Notes: a model not told the origin generated them from the sequence alone. DNA of 64,000 nt from Candidatus Sulfotelmatobacter sp. (GCA_017883385.1 JADGNQ010000015.1:1-64000), one strand, 5' to 3'; counted from the stretch's first letter, positions 35,943-45,012 are shown. A program made the numbers and translations.

Positions 35943-35971
35943 TGTCATCCTTCGCTTCGCTCAGGATGACA
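35943..35971. repeat. Compact palindromic repeat (CATCCT-family), likely bidirectional terminator
   Basis: TGTCATCCT and AGGATGACA (9-bp perfect arms) enclose TCGCTTCGCTC. It sits in the 81-bp gap between the convergent CRTAC1 and sugar-porter genes. The core is the same as in the repeats at 37874-37973 and 47438-47523, here reduced to a single hairpin. Confidence 0.75.
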
Positions 35972-35989
35972 ACATATAGACTCGGGCGC

Positions 35990-37315
35990 TTATTCGATCC
36001 CCAGTTGTTTCTGGATCTGCTCCAGCGGCACACCCTTCGTCTCCGGCACCATTGTCTTCACCCAAACGAGTTGTAGAACCATCATGCCGGCAAAAAACGA
36101 GAACACGTAACCAGGCGGGAAAGCCGAGACCATCTTCGGGAAGAACGTCGTGAGCGCGGCGGCGAAGATCCAGTGCGTGAAGCTGCCCAGGGTCTGACCT
36201 TCCGCACGATGACGATTGGGGAATATTTCGGAGATAAAGACCCAAATGACTGCTCCCTGCCCGATCGCGTGAGCAGCGATGAAGCCGAAGATGCAAACCG
36301 GCACAATTGAGAAATGCTCTGTAAAGAAGGCCCACGCGACGAGACCAAGCGAGGTAATGTAGCCGAACGACCCAATATAGAGTAGGGTGCGCCGGCCCAG
36401 CCGGTCAATCAGCCAGAGACCGACAAAGGTGAAAACGAGGTTGGTGACCCCAATCCCCACGGATTGCAACAGCGCGGCTTTCGCGCCCAGGCCGGTTAGT
36501 TCGAAGATGCGGGGCGCAAAGTACAGAATCGCATTGATGCCGGAGAGTTGGTTGAAGAAGGCAATCAGGATTGCGAGCAAGATCGGTTTGCTGAGACGCT
36601 TCGTCCAGAAATGTCCCGACGATACTTCCTCCGAGGATGCGGCGATAATCGCGTCGGCGTCGGCTGCAATTTCGGCGCTCGAAGCATCAGGTTCGATGCG
36701 TTGCAGCACTTGCATCCCGGCCTCGCGGTCGCCCTTCCGGCTGAGCAGCCAGCGCGGGCTTTCGGGAAGTCCGAAGCAGAACACGGCGTAGAGCAACGAC
36801 GGAAACGCGGCCACGCCCAGCATCCAGCGCCAGGCGTTTTCGCCGATGCCAGCCAGCAGCGCGTTCGAGACGAATGCGATCAGGATGCCGAAAACAATGT
36901 TGAACTGGAACATGCCGGCCAGGCGGCCGCGATGTTTCGGCGGTGCGATCTCCGAGATGTACATCGGGGCCACCACGGTGGAGATGCCGATGCCCAACCC
37001 GCCGATGACGCGGGCCGCGATGAACATGGAGACGTTGGTTGCCAAACCTGAGCCGACCGCGCCGATAAAGTAAAGAACGCCGATCCAAAGCAACGTGGCT
37101 TTGCGTCCGAACCGATCAGCTGGCCAGCCCCCGAGCAGGGAACCGACGACGGTGCCGTAAAGCGCCGAGGCCATGGCGATACCGTGCAGTCCGGGACTCA
37201 GGCCCCAAAGCGATTGAATAGTTTTTTCGGCGCCGGAAATAACGACCGTGTCGAAGCCGAAAAGAAATCCGGCCAGTGCCGACGTGAGCGACCAGAAAAA
37301 GATGCGACCATTCAT
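35990..37315 (-). CDS. MFS sugar porter (SP family)
   Basis: A 441-residue inner-membrane transporter with 12 predicted helices and sugar-porter signatures: GFDTVVISGAEK in helix 1, GGWPADRFGRKATL, PESPRWLLSRKGDRE in the central loop, NQLSGINAILYFAPRIF in helix 7, DRLGRRTLLYIG, and PETKGVPLEQIQ at the end. The ATG at 37315 (MNGRIFFWS) starts just before helix 1; a TTG at 37339 would add eight residues. By family a proton-coupled sugar importer. It differs clearly from the porter at 17776-19155. No regulator or catabolic gene is adjacent; the next gene upstream on its strand is a rhodanese. Confidence 0.9.
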   Translation of the reverse strand: MNGRIFFWSLTSALAGFLFGFDTVVISGAEKTIQSLWGLSPGLHGIAMASALYGTVVGSLLGGWPADRFGRKATLLWIGVLYFIGAVGSGLATNVSMFIAARVIGGLGIGISTVVAPMYISEIAPPKHRGRLAGMFQFNIVFGILIAFVSNALLAGIGENAWRWMLGVAAFPSLLYAVFCFGLPESPRWLLSRKGDREAGMQVLQRIEPDASSAEIAADADAIIAASSEEVSSGHFWTKRLSKPILLAILIAFFNQLSGINAILYFAPRIFELTGLGAKAALLQSVGIGVTNLVFTFVGLWLIDRLGRRTLLYIGSFGYITSLGLVAWAFFTEHFSIVPVCIFGFIAAHAIGQGAVIWVFISEIFPNRHRAEGQTLGSFTHWIFAAALTTFFPKMVSAFPPGYVFSFFAGMMVLQLVWVKTMVPETKGVPLEQIQKQLGIE

Positions 37316-37381
37316 AAGTGGGTAGACAGTGCTTACCAAAATGTCGGTGCAATGACGAGAACTGAGAACTGAGAACTGCTC

Positions 37382-37759
37382 TCACCCCTTGGTCAGTGGA
37401 TAACTCTTGTCGCGCCAGTCGCGAATTCCGCCGTCCATCGAAATGACGCTTGTGTAGCCCATCTTCTGCAGATTGTCGGCTGCCAGCGCGGAGCGGAAGC
37501 CGCCGCCACAATAAAGGATCAGTTCCGTGTTGAGTTCCGGCACACGGGCTTCGATATCGCGCTCGATGACCCCCTTACCCAGATGGATGGCACTGGGAAG
37601 ATGGTCTTTGGCGTACTCGCTTTCCTCTCGAACATCAATGAGTACGAAGTTGTCGCCGCGATCCATCCTGGCTTTCACTTCGTCGACGTTGGTCTCGCGC
37701 ACGCGGGTCTTGGCGTCGTCCACAATCTTCAGAAAGCGGGGAGGATGCTGGTGGGCCAT
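37382..37759 (-). CDS. Rhodanese-like sulfurtransferase
   Basis: A 125-residue single-domain rhodanese. AAGGAG stands 5 nt before the ATG at 37759. The domain runs through FVLIDVREESEYAKDHLPSA, IHLGKGVIERDIE and the active-site loop LYCGGGFRSALAA, with Cys84 as the sulfur-carrying residue, and ends with MDGGIRDWRDKSYPLTKG. Six-residue active loops such as this bind sulfur rather than phosphate substrates. Cytoplasmic, no signal peptide. It precedes the sugar porter on the same strand (66-bp gap) without an obvious functional link. Confidence 0.9.
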   Translation of the reverse strand: MAHQHPPRFLKIVDDAKTRVRETNVDEVKARMDRGDNFVLIDVREESEYAKDHLPSAIHLGKGVIERDIEARVPELNTELILYCGGGFRSALAADNLQKMGYTSVISMDGGIRDWRDKSYPLTKG

Positions 37760-37873
37760 CGGGGCTCCTTGATTCTTCGGCGATGAACATCCTACCAAGT
37801 GCCGCGGGACTATGCATGGTTATTCACCCACTGTGGAGGGCCGACTTGAGAATCCGAACCTGCCACTCCACAA

Positions 37874-37973
37874 TTTGTCATCCCGAGCAAAGCGAGGGAC
37901 CTGGGTCTTGGCTCGCGCCCTGACAGATGCTTGCACCGCAGGCAAACACCCAGCTGTTGCTCGGGATGACAAA
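37874..37973. repeat. 100-bp palindromic interspersed repeat (CATCCT-family)
   Basis: Perfect 17-bp arms, TTTGTCATCCCGAGCAA (37874-37890) and its reverse complement (37957-37973), flank 66 bp. It lies between the divergent rhodanese and pseudouridine-synthase genes. The left arm and the following AGCGAGGGACCT match the element inserted in the gene at 45055-48687. Confidence 0.85.
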
Positions 37974-38030
37974 GCGTATTCAGGAGTTCAGTACCTTCGT
38001 AGTTGATCCGACTTCAGTTAGCATGAACGC

Positions 38031-38789
38031 GTGCCATCCCAGGCAGCAACCCGGCGAATTGGCCTCGCTCGCGCTCTCTCCAAGCTGGGATACTGCTCGC
38101 GCTCCCAAGCTGCGGAGATGATTCTCACCGGCCGCGTGCGGTTGAACGGAGGCGTCCAACGGGACCCTGAGACGCCGGTCCATCTTGAGAAGGACCGCAT
38201 CGTCGTGGATGATCGTGCCATCCAACGGCCACCGAAGGTCTATCTCATGATGAACAAGCCGCGCGGCCTGGTCACGACGGCCTCCGATGAGAAGGGCCGC
38301 GAGACCATATACGCCGTGCTCGCGAAGAGCGGCGAATCGCCGTGGGTCGCTCCCGTGGGGCGACTGGACAAAGCCAGCGAGGGCCTGCTCCTGCTGACGA
38401 ATGATTCGGAATGGGGTGCACGAGTCGCCGCGCCCGGGACTCACTTGGGAAAAACCTATCACGTTCAAGTCAGCGCGGTGGCGGATGAGAAAATCACGCG
38501 AGCACTGGTGCAGGGCGTGAGAAATGCAGATGGAAACTTGCTGCGAGCCAAGCGAGCCAGCCTGCTGCGCTCAGGAGAAAAGAACTGCTGGCTTGAGATT
38601 GTCCTCGACGAAGGCAAGAATCGTCAGATTCGCCGCATGCTGGCTGCACTCGAGGTCGAAGTGCTCAGGCTGGTGCGCGTTGCGGTCGGGCCGCTGCGAT
38701 TGGGAGACTTAGCCAAGGGCGCATTTCGTGCCTTGACCGCCGAAGAGAAGCTCGCGCTGGATCACGCCATGCGAGGCAGGAGATCATGA
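38031..38789 (+). CDS. RNA pseudouridine synthase (RsuA/RluB/RluE/RluF family)
   Basis: A 252-residue cytoplasmic enzyme that converts uridine to pseudouridine in rRNA. It has an N-terminal S4 RNA-binding domain (about 10-65: LARALSKLGYCSRSQAAEMI, TGRVRLNGG) and a catalytic domain with MMNKPRGLVTT, the active-site Asp113 in GRLDKASEGLLLLTND, and the KNRQIRRML motif. The start is GTG. Exact target (16S or 23S site) cannot be decided from sequence. Its stop overlaps the amidase start (ATGA), so the two are coupled, an arrangement without obvious functional logic. Confidence 0.9.
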   Translation: MPSQAATRRIGLARALSKLGYCSRSQAAEMILTGRVRLNGGVQRDPETPVHLEKDRIVVDDRAIQRPPKVYLMMNKPRGLVTTASDEKGRETIYAVLAKSGESPWVAPVGRLDKASEGLLLLTNDSEWGARVAAPGTHLGKTYHVQVSAVADEKITRALVQGVRNADGNLLRAKRASLLRSGEKNCWLEIVLDEGKNRQIRRMLAALEVEVLRLVRVAVGPLRLGDLAKGAFRALTAEEKLALDHAMRGRRS

Positions 38790-40213
38790 GCGATCTGACT
38801 TTCCTTTCGGCGGTGACAATGGCGCGGCAAATCCGCGACAGCAAGATTTCTCCGGTGGAACTCGCCGAAGCCCATCTGGCGAAGATCGATCGACTGAATC
38901 CGAAGTTGAACGCATTCGTGCACGTCGACGCGGAGCGGGTTCGCCGCGAGGCCCGCGACGCCGAAGTTGCGGTGACGAGTAGAAAGCCGCTCGGCCCGTT
39001 GCACGGTGTTCCTATCAGCATCAAGGCTTCTCTGGAAGTTGCGGGGCTGCGCTGCGAAGCGGGCACCCTTCTGCGCGCTGGCTATGTTGCGACGCAGGAC
39101 GCGCCTCTGGTGGCGCGACTCCGCGACGCGGGCGCGATTGTGCTGGGCGTGACCAACACCCCGGAACTGCTCATGGCGTGGGAAACCGACAACTTGCTAT
39201 ACGGGCGCACCAACAGCCCATGGGATCTCGATCGCACACCCGGCGGTTCCAGCGGCGGCGAGGCCGCGGCGATCGCGGCCGGAATGTCGGCGGGTGGCGT
39301 GGGCAGCGATGGCGGCGGTTCGATCCGCGTGCCCGCCCATTTCAGCGGTATCTGCGGGCTCAAACCCACGCCGGGGCGCGTTCCAGCGACCGGCCACTTT
39401 CCGGCATCTGGTGGGCCGTTCGCGTTGATCGGCGTTGTTGGCCCCATGGCGCGCACCGTCACCGATCTGAAGGCCTTGTTCGAAGTCATCCAAGGCCCGG
39501 ACGATGGCGACACCTGCGCCGCACCTGTGCCCATGAGATGGCCGAATGATGGCGAACTCAGGAACCTGCGTATCGGTTATTTCGAGGACGACGGCCGCAC
39601 CCCCGTGACTCCCGAGATTCGCGTCGCGGTACGCGCCGCCGCGGAAGCCTTGCGGAGCGCCGGATTTCAAGTTGAGCCGTTTCGTCCAGAAGGCCTCGAG
39701 GAAGCGCGCGTGCTGTGGAAGAAATTCTTCGTCGCCGCTGGTGGAATGCTGATTAGCCCCATGTTCCTCGGACGCGAGGCCGACCTGAGCCCAATCTTGA
39801 AACAGTTTCTAGAATGGTCGGGAGCAGAACCGGCGCTCACCGGCGACTCGCTGCTGGACGCATGGATTCGCCGCGATGTGTTGCGGGCCAAGTTTCTGGC
39901 GCAGATGCAGAACTATCCCATCCTGCTGTGCCCGGCGGCGGCGATTCCGGCCTTTCGCCACGGCGAGCGCAGCTGGAACATTGATGGCAAGACGGTCGAG
40001 TATTTCGATGCCTGGAGTTATACCGAGTGGTTCAATCTGCTGGGCAATCCCGCCGCCGTGGTGCCCGTGAGCCATTGCGCTTCTGGTGAATCGGAAGGCC
40101 TGCCCATCGGCGTGCAGATTGTCGGGCGACCATGGGAAGAAGAGCAAGTGCTGGCTGTCGCCGCAGCGCTGGAAAATGAATGCAAAGCATGGAAGATCCC
40201 GCCGAACAGCTGA
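38786..40213 (+). CDS. Amidase signature family enzyme
   Basis: A 475-residue cytoplasmic amidase. The Ser-cisSer-Lys triad is complete: Lys80 (GVPISIKASLEV), cis-Ser155 (GGSSGGEAAA) and nucleophile Ser179 (GSDGGGSIRVPA). The overall pattern (PLHGVPISIK, GATNTPEL-like GVTNTPELL, GLKPTPGRVP, GPMARTVTDL) is that of general amidases rather than GatA; gatB and gatC are absent. It hydrolyses amide bonds of an unknown substrate. The start overlaps the pseudouridine synthase stop by 4 bp. Confidence 0.9.
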   Translation: MSDLTFLSAVTMARQIRDSKISPVELAEAHLAKIDRLNPKLNAFVHVDAERVRREARDAEVAVTSRKPLGPLHGVPISIKASLEVAGLRCEAGTLLRAGYVATQDAPLVARLRDAGAIVLGVTNTPELLMAWETDNLLYGRTNSPWDLDRTPGGSSGGEAAAIAAGMSAGGVGSDGGGSIRVPAHFSGICGLKPTPGRVPATGHFPASGGPFALIGVVGPMARTVTDLKALFEVIQGPDDGDTCAAPVPMRWPNDGELRNLRIGYFEDDGRTPVTPEIRVAVRAAAEALRSAGFQVEPFRPEGLEEARVLWKKFFVAAGGMLISPMFLGREADLSPILKQFLEWSGAEPALTGDSLLDAWIRRDVLRAKFLAQMQNYPILLCPAAAIPAFRHGERSWNIDGKTVEYFDAWSYTEWFNLLGNPAAVVPVSHCASGESEGLPIGVQIVGRPWEEEQVLAVAAALENECKAWKIPPNS

Positions 40214-40345
40214 CCCCTAGCGGTCTTTGTGGTCGATAGTATTTTTGTATTATTCCGCCCGTAGTCGTGCCTGTATAACGTTATCTGCGCGGGATTTCAG
40301 CCACTGTGGGGCTGACGTCGCTCTACTCGCCTTAACTCGTTGCCC

Positions 40346-43225
40346 ATGCGGGAAATGCCAACATCTGGGGGATTTGTCGGTCGGGCCCTGTCGCGGCTGG
40401 TGGCATTGCTGGCTATTTCTGCCGCGTACCTCTACACCTTTCCGCAGCCGAACATCTTCTATGCGGGCGTGGTATTGCTGCATGCCGCCGGAGGGGTATT
40501 AGCGGCGATCCTGCTGGTCCCTGCGTTCATTCGGCTCATTCGCACCGGTAGCCTCTCCTCTCGCGCCGGCTGGATTCTGATCGCCGCCGGGGCGGTTCTG
40601 GGGCTGATTCTCATCAAGACCGGCACTCCGCGTACGGAGTGGAACAAGCTCTATCTTCACATTGTGATTTCGCTGGCGGGTGTTGGCCTGCTGATCGCTG
40701 GCTGGCTGGGCAATCGCCGCTACAGGGAGTCAAGCGCAGGTGCGGCCGTCATGCGTGCCGTCCTCTGCTTGGCCGTGCTTGCCGGCGTGGGCTATGGTGC
40801 CCGCTACGTTCGCGAGAGCTGGCAGACGCGCAATCGCATCGAGAATCCAACCATGCCGCCTGACAACATGAATGGCGAAGGCGATGGTCCCGAGGGCTCG
40901 TTCTTCCCCAGTTCGGCGCAGGTTTACGGCAAGCAGAAAATTCCCAGCAAGTTCTTCATGGAGTCCGACTCCTGCAAGCGCTGCCACGAAGATGTCTACA
41001 ACCAGTGGTTCAGTTCGGCGCACCATTTTTCGTCGTTCAACAATCAGTGGTATCGCAAGTCGATCGAGTACATGCAAGACACGGTCGGCACCACGCCTTC
41101 GAAATGGTGTGGCGGCTGCCACGATCCCGCGGTGCTGTACGCCGGGTTGATGGATACGCCGATCAAGCAGATCGTGCACCGGCCTGAGGCGCAGGCTGGA
41201 CTGGGCTGCATGATGTGCCACTCCATCGCCAACGTGAAGAGCACGATGGGGCAGGGCGATTTTTATCTGGAGTATCCCAAGCTGCACGAACTGGCGGCTA
41301 CGCAGAATCCGGTGGCGCGCGCGCTGCATGATTTTCTGATCAAGCTGAATCCCGAGCCGCACCGGCGCGTGTTCCTGAAGCCTTTCATGCGCGATCAAAC
41401 GGCGGAGTTCTGCTCTTCCTGTCACAAGGTACACCTCGATGTGCCGGTGAACAATTACCGCTGGTTCCGCGGCTTCAACGAATACGACAACTGGCAGGCC
41501 AGCGGCGTTTCCGGGCAGGGAGCGCGCTCGTTCTACTATCCGCCCAAGCCGCAGCAGTGCGCCGATTGCCACATGCCCGCGGCCGCGTCGAAGGACTCCG
41601 GCAACATCAACGGATTCGTGCACTCGCATCGTTTCCCCGGCGCCAACACCGCCCTGCCCACCGCGAACGAGGACGCGCCCCAGCTCAAGCTGACGGAAGA
41701 CTTCTTGAAAAGTGGCGCACTCACGGTCGACATTTTCGCGCTGTCTCCGGCGCAGGCTCCACTCAAGCCCGGGGCTGGCACGCAGTCGGAACTCTCCACG
41801 ACCTTCGCCGTGGGAGAGGAAGCCGAGAGCAAGATGACGGCCGAGACTGGTGGCGAAACCGCCCCGGTTACGGCTCCGCTAAACCGCGTGCAGCCCGCGC
41901 TGCGTCGCGGCGACATCGTGCGCGTGGACGTGGTGGTGCGCACGAAGAAGGTCGGCCACTTTTTCCCCGGCGGCACGGTCGACGCCTACGACACCTGGCT
42001 CGAACTCAAGGGCACTGACGACAAGGGCCAGACCATCTTCTGGAGCGGCAAGGTTGAGGACAACGGGCATGGGCCGGTCGAGAAAGGGGCCCACTTCTAC
42101 CGTTCGCTGCAGATCGACGCGCACGGCAATCCCATCAACAAGCGGAATGCGTGGGCTACGCGGGCCGTGGTGTATGTGCGTCTGATCCCGCCGGGAGCGG
42201 CCGACACGGTGCACTATCGCATGCTGGTGCCGGAAAACTCCGGCAACAAGATCACACTGCATGCGCGGCTTTGTTACCGGAAGTTCGCGTGGTATGGAAC
42301 GCAGGAGGCTTTCGTTGGGCAGCCCGACCCCGCCGCGCCCAATGCGGTTTCGCCGGACTACGACGACCGTCCGACCGTTTTCACGGCGTCGCTCAGCGGA
42401 GTGTCTGCGAAAGAAGAAAAGATTCCAGACCTGCCCATTGTCACCGTCGCCGAGGACGAAGTCACGCTTCCGGTGGTGGCGCGCAATGCGCCCGGGGTCG
42501 AACCGAAGACAATCGTCCGCAAGGAAGAATGGCAGCGCTGGAACGACTATGGAATTGGGTTGTTTCTGCAGGGGGACTTGAAGGGCGCTGCCGCGGCTTT
42601 CCAAAAGGTAACCGAGGCGGACCCGAACAATCCTGACGGCTGGGTCAACATTGGCCGCTGCGCGGTGCAGGAAGGCGACATGGCGCGTGCCCGTACGGTG
42701 CTGGAGAAAGCGCTGTTGCTGAATCCGAATCTTGCGCGGACGAATTTCTTTTACGCCAAGGTCCTGCGCTCGGACGGCAACTACGACGGTGCGGCCGACC
42801 GACTGCGAAAAGTGCTGACGCAGTACCCGCGTGACCGGGTTGCACTCAACGATCTGGGGCGCGTGCTCTTCCTGCAGCGCAAATACGATGACGCGGTGAA
42901 GGTTCTTCAGTCGGTCCTGGCCATTGATCCCGAGGACTTGCAGGCGCACTACAACCTGATGCTGTGTTACAACGGCTTGGGCAACGAGAAGTTAGCCAAG
43001 GAGCATCAGGCGCGGTATATGCGCTTCAAGGCGGATGAGTCGTCGCAGGCGGTCACCGGCCCTTACCGCCAGCTTCATCCCGAAGACAACAACGAGCGGC
43101 AACAGGTGCATGAGCACGTCTCGGTAGCGCTGCCGGTAATCAAAACAGCCCATTTGGGGACAGCCGCCTCGGCTGTCCGGCCGGGCAAAGCCCGTCCAGT
43201 TGTCTCTGCCGGAGCCTCCAAGTAA
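40346..43225 (+). CDS. Membrane-anchored pentaheme cytochrome c with C-terminal TPR repeats
   Basis: A 959-residue protein. The N-terminal about 165 residues contain four or five hydrophobic helices, so it is membrane-anchored. A cytochrome domain follows with five CxxCH sites, CKRCH, CGGCH, CMMCH, CSSCH and CADCH, at about residues 210, 255, 288, 356 and 405. A beta-rich region (about 500-700) precedes TPR repeats (about 725-900: YGIGLFLQGDLKGAAAAFQK, VNIGRCAVQEGDMARARTVL, NDLGRVLFLQRKYDDAVKVL). The last about 25 residues come from a palindromic repeat. An upstream TTG (40340) is possible. First gene of an operon with two CRTAC1 proteins; electron transfer in the envelope is inferred. Confidence 0.9.
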   Translation: MREMPTSGGFVGRALSRLVALLAISAAYLYTFPQPNIFYAGVVLLHAAGGVLAAILLVPAFIRLIRTGSLSSRAGWILIAAGAVLGLILIKTGTPRTEWNKLYLHIVISLAGVGLLIAGWLGNRRYRESSAGAAVMRAVLCLAVLAGVGYGARYVRESWQTRNRIENPTMPPDNMNGEGDGPEGSFFPSSAQVYGKQKIPSKFFMESDSCKRCHEDVYNQWFSSAHHFSSFNNQWYRKSIEYMQDTVGTTPSKWCGGCHDPAVLYAGLMDTPIKQIVHRPEAQAGLGCMMCHSIANVKSTMGQGDFYLEYPKLHELAATQNPVARALHDFLIKLNPEPHRRVFLKPFMRDQTAEFCSSCHKVHLDVPVNNYRWFRGFNEYDNWQASGVSGQGARSFYYPPKPQQCADCHMPAAASKDSGNINGFVHSHRFPGANTALPTANEDAPQLKLTEDFLKSGALTVDIFALSPAQAPLKPGAGTQSELSTTFAVGEEAESKMTAETGGETAPVTAPLNRVQPALRRGDIVRVDVVVRTKKVGHFFPGGTVDAYDTWLELKGTDDKGQTIFWSGKVEDNGHGPVEKGAHFYRSLQIDAHGNPINKRNAWATRAVVYVRLIPPGAADTVHYRMLVPENSGNKITLHARLCYRKFAWYGTQEAFVGQPDPAAPNAVSPDYDDRPTVFTASLSGVSAKEEKIPDLPIVTVAEDEVTLPVVARNAPGVEPKTIVRKEEWQRWNDYGIGLFLQGDLKGAAAAFQKVTEADPNNPDGWVNIGRCAVQEGDMARARTVLEKALLLNPNLARTNFFYAKVLRSDGNYDGAADRLRKVLTQYPRDRVALNDLGRVLFLQRKYDDAVKVLQSVLAIDPEDLQAHYNLMLCYNGLGNEKLAKEHQARYMRFKADESSQAVTGPYRQLHPEDNNERQQVHEHVSVALPVIKTAHLGTAASAVRPGKARPVVSAGASK
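43156..43198 (+). repeat. Double-hairpin repeat forming the C-terminus of the cytochrome-TPR protein
   Basis: Two consecutive hairpins, GGACAGCC/GGCTGTCC (43158-43178) and CGGGC-AAA-GCCCG (43182-43194), lie inside the reading frame just before the stop at 43223. They encode the tail LGTAASAVRPGKARP. This paired hairpin is of a kind I recall as an intergenic repeat in Acidobacteria; not verified. Confidence 0.6.
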
Positions 43226-44988
43226 TGGTTCTTCAAAGCGGAAAATCCACCACAGAGTCACAGAGACACAGAGGAGAACACAAATCTTCTTTCTTCGTTC
43301 TTCTTCTCTGTGGCTCTGTGTCTCTGTGGTTAATGATTTTGCCGAGCCACGCCCAGCAGATTCACTTCCGCGACATCACCACCCAGGCCGGAATCCACTT
43401 CAACCACAACAACGGCGCTTTCGGGAAGAAGTGGCTGCCCGAAACCATGGGCCCCGGGTGCGCCTTCATCGACTACGACAACGACGGATATCCCGACATC
43501 CTACTGATCAACGGCGATGACTTTCCCGGACACCCTCACACCGGCGCTACCACTTTGAAGCTTTACCATAACAATCACGACGGCACCTTCACCGACGTGA
43601 CGCGCAAAGCAGGCCTGGCGGTGCCTATGTTCGGATTCGGTGTCGCCGTGGGGGACTATGACAACGACGGCTACGACGATCTCTTCGTGACTGCGCTGGG
43701 TCAGAGTCATCTCTTCCACAACAACGGCAACGGCACGTTCACCGATGTCACCAAGGCCGCTGGAATGTGGGGCCCGAGCGAGTTCTCGACCAGCGCCGCC
43801 TGGGTCGACTACGACCGCGACGGGAAGCTCGATCTCGTGATCGCGAACTATGTGCAGTGGTCCGAACAGGGCGATCTCTATTGCACGCTCGACGGTGCGC
43901 ACAAGTCCTATTGCACGCCGGAGTCATACAAAGGCACGTCCGTGCGACTGTGGCATAACCTGGGCAACGGTAAGTTTGAAGACGCAACGCAGAAAGCCGG
44001 ACTTGGCGATCCAACCTCGAAGAGTCTGGGTATCGCGATTCTCGACTCCAATGGCGATGGCTGGCCCGACATCCTGATCGCCAACGATACGCAGCCCAAC
44101 AAACTCTACCTGAACAAGAAGGATGGAACGTTCGAAGAACGAGGCGTCGCGGCCGGCATCGGTTTCAGCGAGGACGGCATCGCGCGTGCCGGCATGGGCG
44201 CCGACGCCGCCGACTACGACCGCAGCGGGCACGCCAGTGTTCTCATCAGCAACTTCGCCAATCAGATGGTGTCGCTCTATCACAATGAAGGAAACGGTTT
44301 GTTTGTGGATGAAGCCCCGCAGTCCGAAGTCGGACGGGCGACCCTGATCACGCTGGGATTTGGCTGCTTCTTCTTCGACTACGACAACGATGGCTGGCAG
44401 GATATCTTCGTCGCCGACGGACACATCGAAGATCAGATTGAGCGCGTACAGAAACGCGTGAGCTACGCCGAGCCTCCGCATCTGTTCCGCAATCTCGGTG
44501 GCGGCAAGTTCAGCGAAGTTACGGCGCAAATGGGCAGCGCCTTTGGCACGCCGAAAGTGGCGCGGGCGGCGGCTTACGGCGACATCGATAACGACGGCTT
44601 CCTGGATGTTCTGCTCACAACCAACGCTGGTCCGGCCTACTTGTTCCACAACGAGGGTGGTTCGAACCACAGCCTGCGCCTCAAGCTAGTGGGCACGAAA
44701 TCGAATCGCGACGGCATTGGCGCGGTCGTCCGCGTGGCGGCCGGAAGCGACAAGCAGTGGAAGATGCTGCGCTCGGGGTCGAGTTATCTGGCGCAGAGCG
44801 AACTGGTGCTGACTTTTGGACTGGGCTCGCAAACCAAAGCCGACACGGTTGAGATTCAGTGGCCCAGCGGGCAGGTGGACAAGCTTGCGAACGTTAACGC
44901 CGGAGAGACCGTTACGGTGCAGGAAGGCAAGGGAATCGTGAACACTCGCGCCTACGCCGCGCCGCACGCATACGCAGCGTCGAAATAG
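43225..44988 (+). CDS. Secreted CRTAC1-family protein with repeat-derived signal peptide
   Basis: A 587-residue protein whose ATG overlaps the preceding TAA by one base (TAATG), so translation is coupled. The signal peptide (hydrophobic core FFVLLLCGSVSLWLMI, cleavage near SHAQ) is encoded by a palindromic DNA repeat (43250-43329). The mature part has VCBS repeats (DYDNDGYPD, DYDNDGYDD, DYDRDGKLD, DSNGDGWPD, DYDNDGWQD, DIDNDGFLD) and an ASPIC/UnbV domain (from NHSLRLKLVGTKSNRDGIGA). Second gene of the pentaheme operon. A surface partner of the cytochrome-TPR protein is plausible. Confidence 0.92.
   Translation: MVLQSGKSTTESQRHRGEHKSSFFVLLLCGSVSLWLMILPSHAQQIHFRDITTQAGIHFNHNNGAFGKKWLPETMGPGCAFIDYDNDGYPDILLINGDDFPGHPHTGATTLKLYHNNHDGTFTDVTRKAGLAVPMFGFGVAVGDYDNDGYDDLFVTALGQSHLFHNNGNGTFTDVTKAAGMWGPSEFSTSAAWVDYDRDGKLDLVIANYVQWSEQGDLYCTLDGAHKSYCTPESYKGTSVRLWHNLGNGKFEDATQKAGLGDPTSKSLGIAILDSNGDGWPDILIANDTQPNKLYLNKKDGTFEERGVAAGIGFSEDGIARAGMGADAADYDRSGHASVLISNFANQMVSLYHNEGNGLFVDEAPQSEVGRATLITLGFGCFFFDYDNDGWQDIFVADGHIEDQIERVQKRVSYAEPPHLFRNLGGGKFSEVTAQMGSAFGTPKVARAAAYGDIDNDGFLDVLLTTNAGPAYLFHNEGGSNHSLRLKLVGTKSNRDGIGAVVRVAAGSDKQWKMLRSGSSYLAQSELVLTFGLGSQTKADTVEIQWPSGQVDKLANVNAGETVTVQEGKGIVNTRAYAAPHAYAASK
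43250..43329 (+). repeat. Palindromic CACAGAG repeat inside a signal-peptide coding region
   Basis: Arms 43250-43278 and 43301-43329 (29 bp each) are inverted repeats matching at 26 of 29 positions, each built from CCACAGAG-n-CACAGAG-n-CACAGAG. They lie wholly within codons 9-35 of the CRTAC1 gene. Single-arm relatives occur at 45013-45044 and, more weakly, at 63171-63187. Confidence 0.85.
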
Positions 44989-45012
44989 CCCGGGCGATGA
45001 CGTCCTGGGTTT

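Noticed and set aside
38031-40213. Functional link between pseudouridine synthase and amidase
   Set aside because: The 4-bp overlap shows coupling of expression, but the amidase lacks GatA-specific context (no gatB or gatC), so a tRNA-amidation role is not supported.
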